Below are positions 24,686 to 33,084 of a stretch of 64,000 bases of DNA, in pieces. The position numbers and the translations under genes are program-made. Origin of the DNA: Dyadobacter flavalbus (GTDB lineage Bacteria; Bacteroidota; Bacteroidia; Cytophagales; Spirosomataceae); assembly GCF_006149045.1 (NCBI RefSeq), contig NZ_VBSN01000076.1, positions 124,001 to 188,000 of the forward strand, read 5' to 3'. The notes beneath the pieces were generated by a model. That model made no database searches. It was not told the origin of the DNA and saw only the letters and a program-made list of their open reading frames with translations. The first letter of the stretch is position 1; each line of letters opens with the position of its first letter.

Positions 24686-27061
24686 ATGCTAACGAACTAT
24701 CTGAAAATCGCTTTAAGGAATCTTGTCAAGAACAAAACTTATTCCCTGATCAATATCATCGGGTTGGCGCTGGGAATGGCGGTTTCTGTGCTGATGCTTA
24801 TTTTCGTCATGCACGAGTTCAGTTACGACAAATTTCATATCAACAATGCGCGTATTTATCGGATTCTTGCGCAGATCAAAATGGGCGACAGCGACATGCA
24901 GTTTACGTCGTTTTCGGCCAAACTGGGTCCGGCACTGAAAGAATACAACCCGCAGGTTCAGGATTATGTAAGAGTGAAACCTGCTTATCAGAAAGTAGTC
25001 ATCAGAAATCCGGAAAAAGGCGGCGAGCTGTTTTACGAGCAGCATTTTCTGTTTGCCGACCCTTCTTTTTTCAAGGTTTTTTCATTTGAATTAAGAGAAG
25101 GAAATCCGGCCACGATGCTGGAAGGGCCATTTACAATGGTCATATCCGAGCGCGCTGCCCGAAAGTATTTCGGAGATGAGCAAGCAGTGGGAAAAATGCT
25201 GGTTTACGAAGGCAAGCACATGATGCAGATCACCGGCATTGCTCAGGACCCGCCGTCCAATTCCACCTTTGATTTTGATTTTGTTGTTTCCGCGTCCACT
25301 TATCCAAAGCTGAGCGGGGAGGATAAAAAAAACTGGGAAACAGCCGGGATTTTTACAACCTATCTTTTGCTGGATTCAGAAAAATCGAAATCAGTAGTTG
25401 AAAAAAACATTAAAAGAGAAGGAAACAAAACCGGTGCGTTCGACAGTACGGCCGGTTACAAACTGGAAAGTTTCGGCGGCATTCATCTTGGCAACAACTT
25501 CAATGAATCGGGTAATACCAAACTGATCTATATATTCGCCGGCATAGCCGTTGTGATCCTTTTTCTGGCATTGTTCAACTACATGAGCCTTATAACCGCC
25601 CGTGCAACAATGCGTGCAAAGGAAGTGGGCGTAAGGAAAGTGGTTGGCGCCGGTAAAAGTGGTTTGGTCTGGCAGTTTTATGTTGAATCCGTTCTGGTTT
25701 GTACGTTTTCATTTGCGCTTGCTTTTCTGCTGGTGGATTTGTTGCAGCAGCCTTTTTACAATTTGCTTGATCTTCATATCGACTCCTCATTCCTGCTTTC
25801 ACCTGAATTTATCGGTTTTTTAGCTTTGCTGCTTATTGTCAGCGCACTGATCGCCGGCAGCTATCCGGCGCTGATCCTGTCAGGGTTTAGACCGCTGGAA
25901 GTGTTAAAAGGAAAATTTGCTGGCAGTCATAACGGCGCTTCGGTACGGCGCGCATTTATGGTTTTCCAGTTTGCCGTTTCCATTACGCTCATTGTTTGCA
26001 GCCTGGTCGTGCATAATCAGCTGCAATTCATGCAGACCAAAAAACTGGGCCTTTACAAGGATCAGGTGCTGAGCGTTCCTTTGAGCGCAACCATGGCACC
26101 CAATTACTTCCCGTTGCGGAACGAAATCCGTGAACAAACAGGCGTGCAGGATGTGGCTTTTACAAACGCCGGTCTTTTTAAAGGCTACAACATGTTTTTT
26201 CTCAAAAATTTTACAACCGGAAAAGATGTCAGTCTTACCTATATGGTTGTGGATAAAAACTTTACACGGACACTCGGACTGAAATGGAAAACGGAGCCTG
26301 CGGAGGAAATATGGAAAGACCGGAACTATGTGGTCCTGAATGAAACGGCCGTCCGGCAACTGGGCATGAAAGGAAACCCGATCGGGCAGAAAGTAGGGGA
26401 AAATGACGAAGTTGCGGGTGTTTTAAAGGATTTTCATTTTTCATCCGTTCAGAACGAGATCAAGGCAATGGGTCTTTTTGTTGTCAGTGATACTTCCAAT
26501 GTCCTGAAAGTGCCCGGCGCAGCCGGCGTTTTGTACGTCAGGCTGGATCCGAAAGCGAACCTGAAAGAGAAAGTGGCAGCAATCGGCGGAATTTTCAAGA
26601 AATACGATCGTGAGAAGCCGTTCGAATATTATTTTCTGGACGATGCCTTCAATGAAACTTTCAAAACAGAAATCCGCATGTCCCGCATGTTTTCGGTATT
26701 TACGGCATTTGCCATTTTCATTGCCTGCATGGGACTTTTCGGACTGGTGACATTTACAGCCGAAGTCCGGACGAAGGAGATCGGTATCCGCAAAGTGCTG
26801 GGCGCTTCCGTTGCCGGGATCGTTGCGCTGCTTTCCCGCGATTTTATCAGACTTGTGCTTGTAGCCATCGTTCTGGCCATTCCGTCAGCTTATTATTTGA
26901 TGAACAAGTGGCTGCAGGATTTTACTTACCGCATCCAGATTCCGGTATGGATTGCAATTGTTTCAAGCATTTCAGCCATTGCAATTGCATTGCTGACGGT
27001 CAGTTTTCAAAGTATCAAGGCGGCATTGATGAATCCGGTGGAGTCGCTGAAAAGTGATTAG
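24686..27061 (+). CDS. FtsX/MacB-type ABC permease (array copy 9)
   Basis: Complete 791-residue permease. The frame is open back to 24593 through repeat sequence, but the ATG at 24686 gives MLTNYLKIALRNLVKNK, the family start. The first FtsX domain is atypical: FLALFNYMSLITARATMRA replaces the usual IACINFMNLATAR, followed by EVGVRKVVGAG. The second half is standard (FIACMGLFGLVTFTAE, EIGIRKVLGASVA). The C-terminus is AALMNPVESLKSD, with Glu where others have Lys. It lies 245 bp after copy 8 and has no palindromic operator of its own. Confidence 0.95.
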   Translation: MLTNYLKIALRNLVKNKTYSLINIIGLALGMAVSVLMLIFVMHEFSYDKFHINNARIYRILAQIKMGDSDMQFTSFSAKLGPALKEYNPQVQDYVRVKPAYQKVVIRNPEKGGELFYEQHFLFADPSFFKVFSFELREGNPATMLEGPFTMVISERAARKYFGDEQAVGKMLVYEGKHMMQITGIAQDPPSNSTFDFDFVVSASTYPKLSGEDKKNWETAGIFTTYLLLDSEKSKSVVEKNIKREGNKTGAFDSTAGYKLESFGGIHLGNNFNESGNTKLIYIFAGIAVVILFLALFNYMSLITARATMRAKEVGVRKVVGAGKSGLVWQFYVESVLVCTFSFALAFLLVDLLQQPFYNLLDLHIDSSFLLSPEFIGFLALLLIVSALIAGSYPALILSGFRPLEVLKGKFAGSHNGASVRRAFMVFQFAVSITLIVCSLVVHNQLQFMQTKKLGLYKDQVLSVPLSATMAPNYFPLRNEIREQTGVQDVAFTNAGLFKGYNMFFLKNFTTGKDVSLTYMVVDKNFTRTLGLKWKTEPAEEIWKDRNYVVLNETAVRQLGMKGNPIGQKVGENDEVAGVLKDFHFSSVQNEIKAMGLFVVSDTSNVLKVPGAAGVLYVRLDPKANLKEKVAAIGGIFKKYDREKPFEYYFLDDAFNETFKTEIRMSRMFSVFTAFAIFIACMGLFGLVTFTAEVRTKEIGIRKVLGASVAGIVALLSRDFIRLVLVAIVLAIPSAYYLMNKWLQDFTYRIQIPVWIAIVSSISAIAIALLTVSFQSIKAALMNPVESLKSD

Positions 27062-27169
27062 CTGCTGGCTTTTAGCTACTAGCTATTGGCTGTCAGATTA
27101 TTGCTGATTGTCCATGATCAGTTTTTCACAACTAACCACTCGCTGTTAACAGCTTATTGCTAACAGCCA
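27062..27169. repeat. Degenerate AGCTATTGGC-type repeats after permease copy 9
   Basis: Short words such as GCTGCTGGC, TTTTAGCTACTAGC, TATTGGCTGTCAG and TTAACAGC follow the stop codon. A second patch with AGCCAATAGCCAATAG and AACAGCCAACAGCC lies at 27304-27340, just before the next permease, in the opposite sense, so the two patches flank operator site D as loose inverted repeats. No gene is present in the 304-bp gap. Confidence 0.65.
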
Positions 27170-27177
27170 GCAAATAC

Positions 27178-27285
27178 TGTCCGGCGTGAAAGATTTAATG
27201 TTCATTTCTGAACACCTGATTAATGATTTTTTTAAGTTAATCCATTGAATTGTAATTAGTTAAAAATTCGGTACGAGTTTTGTAT
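27178..27285 (+). promoter_or_regulatory. Operator and sigma-54-like promoter upstream of permease copy 10 (site D)
   Basis: A palindrome TGTTC-ATTTCT-GAACA lies at 27199-27214, with a lone TGTCC half-site 21 bp upstream (27178-27182). The element CGGTACGAGTTTTGT starts at 27269, exactly 55 bp after the palindrome and 97 bp before the ATG. It is the best sigma-54 match of the set: GG, ACG and TTG fall at the expected spacing of TGGCACG-N4-TTGC, with GT in place of GC. Confidence 0.7.
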
Positions 27286-27365
27286 TTTAGATAACCAAAT
27301 ACGAACAGCCAATAGCCAATAGTTAACAGCCAACAGCCATAAACAACTTCCAATTCCAACCATCC

Positions 27366-29747
27366 ATGTTAAAGAACTATCTCAAAATTGCATTTCGTAA
27401 CCTTTGGAAGCACAAGGTTTTTTCATTTATCAATATCATGGGGCTTACGGTCGGCATGTCGGCTTGCTTTCTGATATTTTTATATGTCAATTTTGAACTG
27501 AGCTACGACGCCTTCAATTCCAAAGCAGACCGTATTTACAGGCTGGTGACGGACATCAAGACGCCTTCCGAAACCATTAATACGGGTGTAACTTCATGGG
27601 CATTTGCGCCGAGTATTAAAAATGATATGCCGGAAGTCGATGCATTTACACGGGTAAGCGGAGGCAGTTTTCTGGTCCGGAAAGGCGAACTGAAATTTCA
27701 GGAAGAAAAAACGGTTTTTGCCGATTCATCGCTTTTCAGGGTTTTTGATTTCAAACTGATAAAAGGAAACCCGGCTACTGCGCTGAAAGATCAGCTCAGC
27801 CTTGTTTTTACAGAGAAGGCCGCCAAGAAATATTTCGGTGATGCCGATCCGATCGGTCAGACGCTGCTGTTGTCCGGCGAAGGATTTCCAGCCATTGTAA
27901 CGGGTATTATGAAGGATATTCCGGAAAATTCGCAGATCAAAGGCGATATGTTCGTGTCCATGTCGACGCTTACGCAAAAGTTCAACAAAGGGCTGGATGA
28001 ACAATGGGGCAATTTCGGAGCGACAACTTATTTGCTTTTAAAGCCGGGAACCACAGGAAAAGCGCTTGAAAAAAAGCTGCCGGAATTTCTTAGGAACCGT
28101 GCAGGAAAACTCATGAACGAACTGAACATGCATTATACCTTGTTCCTGGAACCGCTCAGGGATGTGCATTTGCTTTCAACCCGCGGGTCGGACGTAGCCG
28201 GAAGCATGAACAACGTATATATATTTTCGGTTGTGGCTGTTTTTATCCTGCTCATTGCCTGCATCAATTTTGTAAACCTGACAACGGCGCGTTCCGTGGA
28301 AAGGGCAAAAGAAGTCGGAATCCGCAAAGTTGTCGGCGCTCCTAAATGGCTGATTGCAAGACAATTTATCAGTGAATCCATTTTGCTGTGTCTGATTGCG
28401 TTTGTGTTTGCCATTGTTTTGTCGGCAGCACTCATTCCGTTATTCAATAATCTGTCGGGCAAGATAATCAGTGACGGTATGCTGGATAACTTGCCTTTTG
28501 TGCTTGGGTTGTTTGTTGCTTCCATTATAATCGGCATACTGGCCGGGATTTACCCGGCGCTTGTTTTGTCATCTTTTGAGCCAGTTGTGGTTTTAAAAGG
28601 ACGTTTTACGACAAGTTTCAAAGGCGCTTTGTTAAGAAAAGGGCTTGTTGCCGTTCAGTTTGCCATTTCCATTGCGCTGATTATTGCCACAATTGTAGTT
28701 TATACCCAAATGAATTTCATGCGCAACCGCGATCTGGGTTTCAGCAAGGATCAGATGCTGATTATCAATTCCGAAGGTGATCCCAAAAAAGAAGCATTCA
28801 AGGAATCTCTGGCCAGTCTGAGCGGTGTAAAATCGACTGCAACATCGTCCAGCGTGCCGGGCAGCGGCAATCCGGGTGCGTATTCGGAGATTGAGAACAA
28901 AAGCGGCGACATGCAGATCGCCAATCTTGACCTTTACTTTGTAGACTTTGACTATATTCCTCAGTTTAAACTGAAAATGGCTGCGGGACGTCCGTTTGCA
29001 AGGGAATTCGGCACGGATACGACGCAGGCGATGGTCATCAATGAAGCAGCAGTAAAATTATTCGGTTACAGTTCGCCGGAGCAGGCAATCGGCAGGCGTT
29101 TCAAGCAATGGGGACGTGAAGGAAAGATCATCGGGGTTGTTAAGGATTTCCATTTCAGAGCATTGCAGGAAGTGATCAAGCCGCTCACCATGCGCATTGA
29201 GCCGAGGAATACGGATCTGGTTTCTGTAAAAATAGACGGCGGAAATATTCAGGGAACCGTTGCGGCCATTGAAAACAAATGGAAATCCATCATGCCGGAC
29301 CGGCCGTTCAGCTATTATTTCATGGACGAGTTTTTCGACCGTCAGTACCGGAGTGAAGAGCGTTTTGAGAAGCTGTTTTTCAACTTTGCCATTCTTGCCA
29401 TTTTTATATCCTGCCTTGGTTTGCTCGGCCTTGCCTCGTACAGCACCATGCAGCGTACAAAGGAAATCGGCGTTCGGAAAGTAATGGGCGCATCCATTGG
29501 AAGTATAGTCGGGCTTTTGTCCAGAGATTTCCTGAAACTGGTTTTAATTGCATTTGTAATTGCTTCACCGATGGCTTATTACGGTATGTACAAGTGGCTG
29601 CAGAACTTCGCTTACCGTACGGATATTCATTGGTGGATCTTTCTGGCAGCAGCTTTGCTTTCGGTTACAATCGCATTCATTACGGTAAGTTTCCAAAGTA
29701 TCAAAGCCGCATTGATGAACCCGGTCAAATCACTGCGGAGTGAATAG
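27366..29747 (+). CDS. FtsX/MacB-type ABC permease (array copy 10)
   Basis: Complete 793-residue permease, last of the array, starting MLKNYLKIAFRNLWKHKVF. The first FtsX domain has LLIACINFVNLTTARSVERA and EVGIRKVVGAP; the second has FISCLGLLGLASYSTMQ and EIGVRKVMGASIG. It ends AALMNPVKSLRSE. Operator site D with a sigma-54-like promoter precedes it, so it is probably a single-gene transcript. Like all copies it has a membrane-only architecture without Walker motifs, and must borrow an ATPase; the nearest candidate is the MacB/LolD-type ATPase gene at 63000-63662. Confidence 0.95.
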   Translation: MLKNYLKIAFRNLWKHKVFSFINIMGLTVGMSACFLIFLYVNFELSYDAFNSKADRIYRLVTDIKTPSETINTGVTSWAFAPSIKNDMPEVDAFTRVSGGSFLVRKGELKFQEEKTVFADSSLFRVFDFKLIKGNPATALKDQLSLVFTEKAAKKYFGDADPIGQTLLLSGEGFPAIVTGIMKDIPENSQIKGDMFVSMSTLTQKFNKGLDEQWGNFGATTYLLLKPGTTGKALEKKLPEFLRNRAGKLMNELNMHYTLFLEPLRDVHLLSTRGSDVAGSMNNVYIFSVVAVFILLIACINFVNLTTARSVERAKEVGIRKVVGAPKWLIARQFISESILLCLIAFVFAIVLSAALIPLFNNLSGKIISDGMLDNLPFVLGLFVASIIIGILAGIYPALVLSSFEPVVVLKGRFTTSFKGALLRKGLVAVQFAISIALIIATIVVYTQMNFMRNRDLGFSKDQMLIINSEGDPKKEAFKESLASLSGVKSTATSSSVPGSGNPGAYSEIENKSGDMQIANLDLYFVDFDYIPQFKLKMAAGRPFAREFGTDTTQAMVINEAAVKLFGYSSPEQAIGRRFKQWGREGKIIGVVKDFHFRALQEVIKPLTMRIEPRNTDLVSVKIDGGNIQGTVAAIENKWKSIMPDRPFSYYFMDEFFDRQYRSEERFEKLFFNFAILAIFISCLGLLGLASYSTMQRTKEIGVRKVMGASIGSIVGLLSRDFLKLVLIAFVIASPMAYYGMYKWLQNFAYRTDIHWWIFLAAALLSVTIAFITVSFQSIKAALMNPVKSLRSE

Positions 29748-29970
29748 GTTTTGGCTATTGGCTGTCAGCGGTTAGCTTGCCGCTTCTGGCATTTGTTTTC
29801 AGAAGAGTTATGAGCCGATGGTTTGTAACTCTTCTGTTATTGGCTATCAGCCGGTAACAAATGGTTTTTATCAAAAAATGGAAGGCAGGGTTTTCTTTGA
29901 TAAACAAAATTTAAAAGCCAATTACTAAAAGCGGACAGCTAAAAGCCGATAGCCAGCAGCTGATTGCCAA
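29748..29970. repeat. Degenerate GGCTATTGGC-type repeats after permease copy 10
   Basis: The 314-bp gap before the Wzi-like gene begins with GGCTATTGGCTGTCAGC and TTATTGGCTATCAGCC and ends near AAAAGCCGATAGCCAGCAG, words of the same type in both orientations. After 29970 the only signal is GGTGTTTATCTTGC at 30023-30036, whose GG and GC are spaced as in a sigma-54 promoter, 26 bp before the next ATG. Confidence 0.6.
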
Positions 29971-30061
29971 AAACTATTAATCTTTTATTAAAATTAATTG
30001 GACTGAGTTATAATTCTGCCGGGGTGTTTATCTTGCAGATCAATACTTTTTACAGTAGGTT

Positions 30062-31552
30062 ATGCCTCAGAGATTTGGTTACAGCACTATATTCCTGTTG
30101 ATTTTTTGTTTTAACACAGTTCGTGCCCAGCAAAAATCGTTTGGTTCATTATTAAGAGCAGATCTGGAAGCAGGAGGCTATGTTTCTTCCGGGAATTTCA
30201 CACCTTTCTGGCTTAGGACCAATCAATTTGGTGCAGTTCCGTTACAGGCTCCGGCAGCGGTAATTCAGGGAAATGTTGGTAAAAGCTATGTGTTTTATGA
30301 TTCCCTCAGACAGCGTCCGAAGAAATTTGACTGGGGTTTTGCCTTCAATCCGGTACTTACTTTTGACAAAAAGGATCATGCAAAACTGTTGTTTCCGGAA
30401 GCACATGTGAAAATCAGGTTTAAAGCGGTGGAGCTATACGCCGGGAGAAGAAAGGAACTGATGGGATTGGGCGATTCTACTTTGTCGTCAGGGTTTTATT
30501 CGGTTTCGGGCAACTCACTTCCAATTCCGAAGATCCAGATCGGAACCATCGGTTTCACGCCGCTGCGGTTTACCGGAAACTTTGTAGCGATACACGCAGG
30601 ATTTGCCCACGGCTGGTTTGGTACGGACTATATTCAGGGCGTACGGCTTCACCAGAAGTTTTTGTATTTCAGGCTCGGCAAAGAACAGTCCAAAAGCAAA
30701 TTCTTTTTCGGGCTTAATCACAATGTGCTTTGGGCCGGCCATGCCGAATACCTGAAAAGATATCCTGAACTGGCTTTGAACGGCGAGCTGCCTTCTTCCT
30801 GGAAATTTTACCCCAATGTTGTGCTTGCTTTCACCTCCAAAAACTGGTTTACCAAAAACGGTTACGGCGCTTTTGACAGTTACCGGCTTGGCAATCATCT
30901 GGGCAGTTATGATCTGGGTTTTGAAACAAAAATCAACGGCAGGAAATTGTGGATTTATCATCAGCATCCGTTTGAAGACGTTTCGAGTATGCTGCTTAAG
31001 AACGTTCCCGACGGACTTTACGGCATCAATTTAAGCGTTAATTCGGTTGCCAATGCAGGTTTCAGGCTGACGCGACTTACAATGGAATTTCTTACAACAA
31101 AAGACCAGTCGGGGGCTACATTCTATATTCCGGGCAGCAAGTTTCAGGGCGCGGATAATTATTTCAATCATACGCAATACTCGGAAGGCTGGTCTTATTA
31201 TGGCCGTACGGTCGGCACGCCGTTTATTGTTCCAGGAAAAGATACGGAACATGCATCGGAAACAAGAAGCAGGTATTTCCCGGACAACCGCGTCAACATG
31301 TGGTACCTGGGTGCTCAGGGATTGCTGGGTAAATCACTGATGTTTACACTGCGTACTTCTTTCAGCCGCAATTTCGGTACACCGGGCGGCAATTTTACAA
31401 AAGTCAAAAACCAGTTTTCTTCCATGATCTCTGCCCGCTATGCGCTTTCAAATGCCAGCAATACAAGCCTTGTACTTCAAGTAGCAACGGACCAGGGAAA
31501 GCTGTTCGGGCAAACGACTGGCGGTTATCTGGGAATCAGGAAAAGCTGGTAA
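30062..31552 (+). CDS. Capsule assembly Wzi-family outer-membrane protein
   Basis: A 496-residue protein with a signal peptide (about residues 1-22, ending VRAQQ) and a beta-barrel pattern throughout. The block LRADLEAGGYVSSGNFTPFW followed by LRTNQFG and the later GFAHGWFGTDYIQ are typical of the Cap_assemb_Wzi family of the Bacteroidota. Wzi-type barrels in the outer membrane help attach capsular or exopolysaccharide to the cell surface. No glycosyltransferase genes are nearby, so the link to capsule rests on family resemblance. It follows permease copy 10 on the same strand after a 314-bp repeat-filled gap and probably has its own promoter. Confidence 0.85.
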   Translation: MPQRFGYSTIFLLIFCFNTVRAQQKSFGSLLRADLEAGGYVSSGNFTPFWLRTNQFGAVPLQAPAAVIQGNVGKSYVFYDSLRQRPKKFDWGFAFNPVLTFDKKDHAKLLFPEAHVKIRFKAVELYAGRRKELMGLGDSTLSSGFYSVSGNSLPIPKIQIGTIGFTPLRFTGNFVAIHAGFAHGWFGTDYIQGVRLHQKFLYFRLGKEQSKSKFFFGLNHNVLWAGHAEYLKRYPELALNGELPSSWKFYPNVVLAFTSKNWFTKNGYGAFDSYRLGNHLGSYDLGFETKINGRKLWIYHQHPFEDVSSMLLKNVPDGLYGINLSVNSVANAGFRLTRLTMEFLTTKDQSGATFYIPGSKFQGADNYFNHTQYSEGWSYYGRTVGTPFIVPGKDTEHASETRSRYFPDNRVNMWYLGAQGLLGKSLMFTLRTSFSRNFGTPGGNFTKVKNQFSSMISARYALSNASNTSLVLQVATDQGKLFGQTTGGYLGIRKSW

Positions 31553-31577
31553 ATGGTTTTATTCCATTGAAAAGTAT

Positions 31578-31684
31578 TGTTCGTCCATGAACAAAGCTGT
31601 TCGAATTCGGACAAAAAATGGCTTCTGCTTTACTATAATCAGTTGAAAATTAAGGTTATGTGCTTTTCGGCATGCATTTAATAT
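31578..31684 (+). promoter_or_regulatory. Perfect operator pair and GG element upstream of the 95-residue protein (site E)
   Basis: The clearest pair in the window: TGTTC-GTCCAT-GAACA (31578-31593) and TGTTC-GAATTC-GGACA (31598-31613), exactly 20 bp apart. A CGGCATGCATT element starts at 31668, 55 bp after the second palindrome, the same offset as at sites C and D. The gene at 31801 is the only downstream candidate on this strand, 133 bp from the GG element. Confidence 0.7.
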
Positions 31685-31800
31685 TGTTCTGCAGAACGGT
31701 AGCTGTTTGTGAACTTTATGCATCCGGTGCCAGACAGCAGGCAATAAAAATGTATTACACTCATACTTTCAATATGTTGAATTTTTAACCATTCGTTACC

Positions 31801-32088
31801 ATGAGCCATATTGCAATCCCGATTCCGCCGCTTCAGGGCAAGCAGGAAATCAAAGTTGAAGTAACGATCAACGGAATCAGGCAGAACCTGTTTTATCGCG
31901 TTGAGCTTTTTTATTGGGAAGACTGCAGCAATCCGGTGGCGCACCGTGCCGACTGCATCAGTGAAATGCTGGCACATCATGATCCCGAATGGACCGTATA
32001 TTATATTGGCGCGCCAAATGATGAGTTTGTCCCGATTACTTTTGTAAAGAAAGAAAGCAGGAACCTGCTTCGGGAAGCAATTGCATAG
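31801..32088 (+). CDS. Small protein of unknown function (95 residues)
   Basis: Family not recognised. The protein is soluble-looking, with no signal peptide or membrane helix. An N-terminal half of short beta strands (KQEIKVEVTINGIRQNLFYR, VELFYW) is followed by a Cys/His-containing stretch (EDCSNP, HRADCISEML, HHDPEW) and a short C-terminal helix. The two Cys and three nearby His might bind a metal, which is speculative. The ATG is well placed and codon use resembles its neighbours. A perfect operator pair of the permease regulon precedes it, making it the most intriguing unknown member of that set. Confidence 0.7.
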   Translation: MSHIAIPIPPLQGKQEIKVEVTINGIRQNLFYRVELFYWEDCSNPVAHRADCISEMLAHHDPEWTVYYIGAPNDEFVPITFVKKESRNLLREAIA

Positions 32089-32098
32089 ATGCCGTTTT

Positions 32099-32131
32099 CA
32101 GGCTTTCCGGATTTCCTGTCTGGAAAGCCTG
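32099..32131. terminator. Hairpin between convergent genes
   Basis: A perfect 10-bp stem, CAGGCTTTCC (32099-32108) with GGAAAGCCTG (32122-32131), lies between the stop codons of the 95-residue gene and the beta-lactamase-like gene. No real T run follows in either direction, so bidirectional termination is only probable. Confidence 0.45.
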
Positions 32132-32134
32132 CAT

Positions 32135-33064
32135 TCAGAACCACCATTTTCCGGAATCCGGAAGCGGTTTCCATTTGCTTTTCGGTTCAAAGTGATTCCA
32201 GATAATTTCTGAAACTTTACGGATCAGCGTATAACCTTCATTGTTCTGCTGCCAGGTTTCATCCTGCTGGTTTTTTGTGGAAACACAAAAAACATAATCC
32301 CCGTGCGGCGCATGCACAACAAGCACTTCCGATCTGGCCTGATTTACCGCACCGCTTTTCGCAGCCGTTTTGATATGGGGCGGAATCTGTGAAAGAGCTT
32401 CTCCGTCCCAGAACTGCATGCCCAGATAACGGTACATCCGCTCGCTCGCAGCTGCATTGATCGCCTTGCCATTCCGGATCATCGCAACGAGTTCCGCCAT
32501 TTCTTTCGGCGTGGTTTGTCCCCAGCCGTATTTCGCCTGACCGTCCTTGCGGCCGGGCGTACGGGAATTGACGCGGATATTTGCAAAGCCGTTTGCATCG
32601 AGCCACTGGTTAATCGTGGCTCCGCCGCCGGCCATAGCCTGCAACCACAAGCTGCCCGTGTTGTCACTGAGTGAAATCATAAGATGCACAACTTTCGGCA
32701 AAGGAATTCTGGTGCTGTCGCGGAATGAACCTACGATGCCGTTGTCATATTTCAGAGAATCGCGGTAAACGAGTTCCTGGTCAAATTTGATTTCCCCTTT
32801 GCTGATTTTGTTAAAAAGACCGCACATGATCGGGACTTTGATCATGCTTGCAGTCGGGAAAATCGAGTCTGCGTGGATGGCTGCGGTCTGATTCGTTTTC
32901 AGGTTACGGACGTACACGCCTGCATTGCCGTGAAAGCCGGCCAATGCCTTTTCCAGCATGGCCGTTAATTTCTTGTCCGTTTTCGTTTTACCGACTGCCG
33001 AAGGCTGCGCGTACAAGCCATGCGCAAGAAGCACAAGCAGAAAGGAACAGCAGAATATTTTCAT
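32135..33064 (-). CDS. Class A beta-lactamase-like serine hydrolase
   Basis: A 309-residue exported protein: signal peptide (residues 1-20, ending GLYAQ), then the class A fold markers. SMIK at 73-76 carries the nucleophile Ser73, SDN is at 133-135 and KSG at 236-238. TTPKEMAEL at 184-192 matches the conserved helix after the omega loop. The omega loop itself (about 165-183, SRTPGRKDGQAKYGWGQ) lacks the ExxLN motif that holds the deacylating glutamate. True class A enzymes need this residue for turnover, so the protein may be a penicillin-binding or peptidoglycan-acting relative rather than an efficient beta-lactamase. It is transcribed toward the preceding convergent gene; the CBM9-like gene starts upstream on the same strand, 20 bp away. 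Confidence 0.88.
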   Translation of the reverse strand: MKIFCCSFLLVLLAHGLYAQPSAVGKTKTDKKLTAMLEKALAGFHGNAGVYVRNLKTNQTAAIHADSIFPTASMIKVPIMCGLFNKISKGEIKFDQELVYRDSLKYDNGIVGSFRDSTRIPLPKVVHLMISLSDNTGSLWLQAMAGGGATINQWLDANGFANIRVNSRTPGRKDGQAKYGWGQTTPKEMAELVAMIRNGKAINAAASERMYRYLGMQFWDGEALSQIPPHIKTAAKSGAVNQARSEVLVVHAPHGDYVFCVSTKNQQDETWQQNNEGYTLIRKVSEIIWNHFEPKSKWKPLPDSGKWWF

Positions 33065-33084
33065 TTTGAATCCGGTTAAAACGG

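Noticed and set aside
5154-27366. Calling the GG elements firm sigma-54 promoters
   Set aside because: The -24 GG is well placed, but the -12 GC is missing in most cases; kept as sigma-54-like only.
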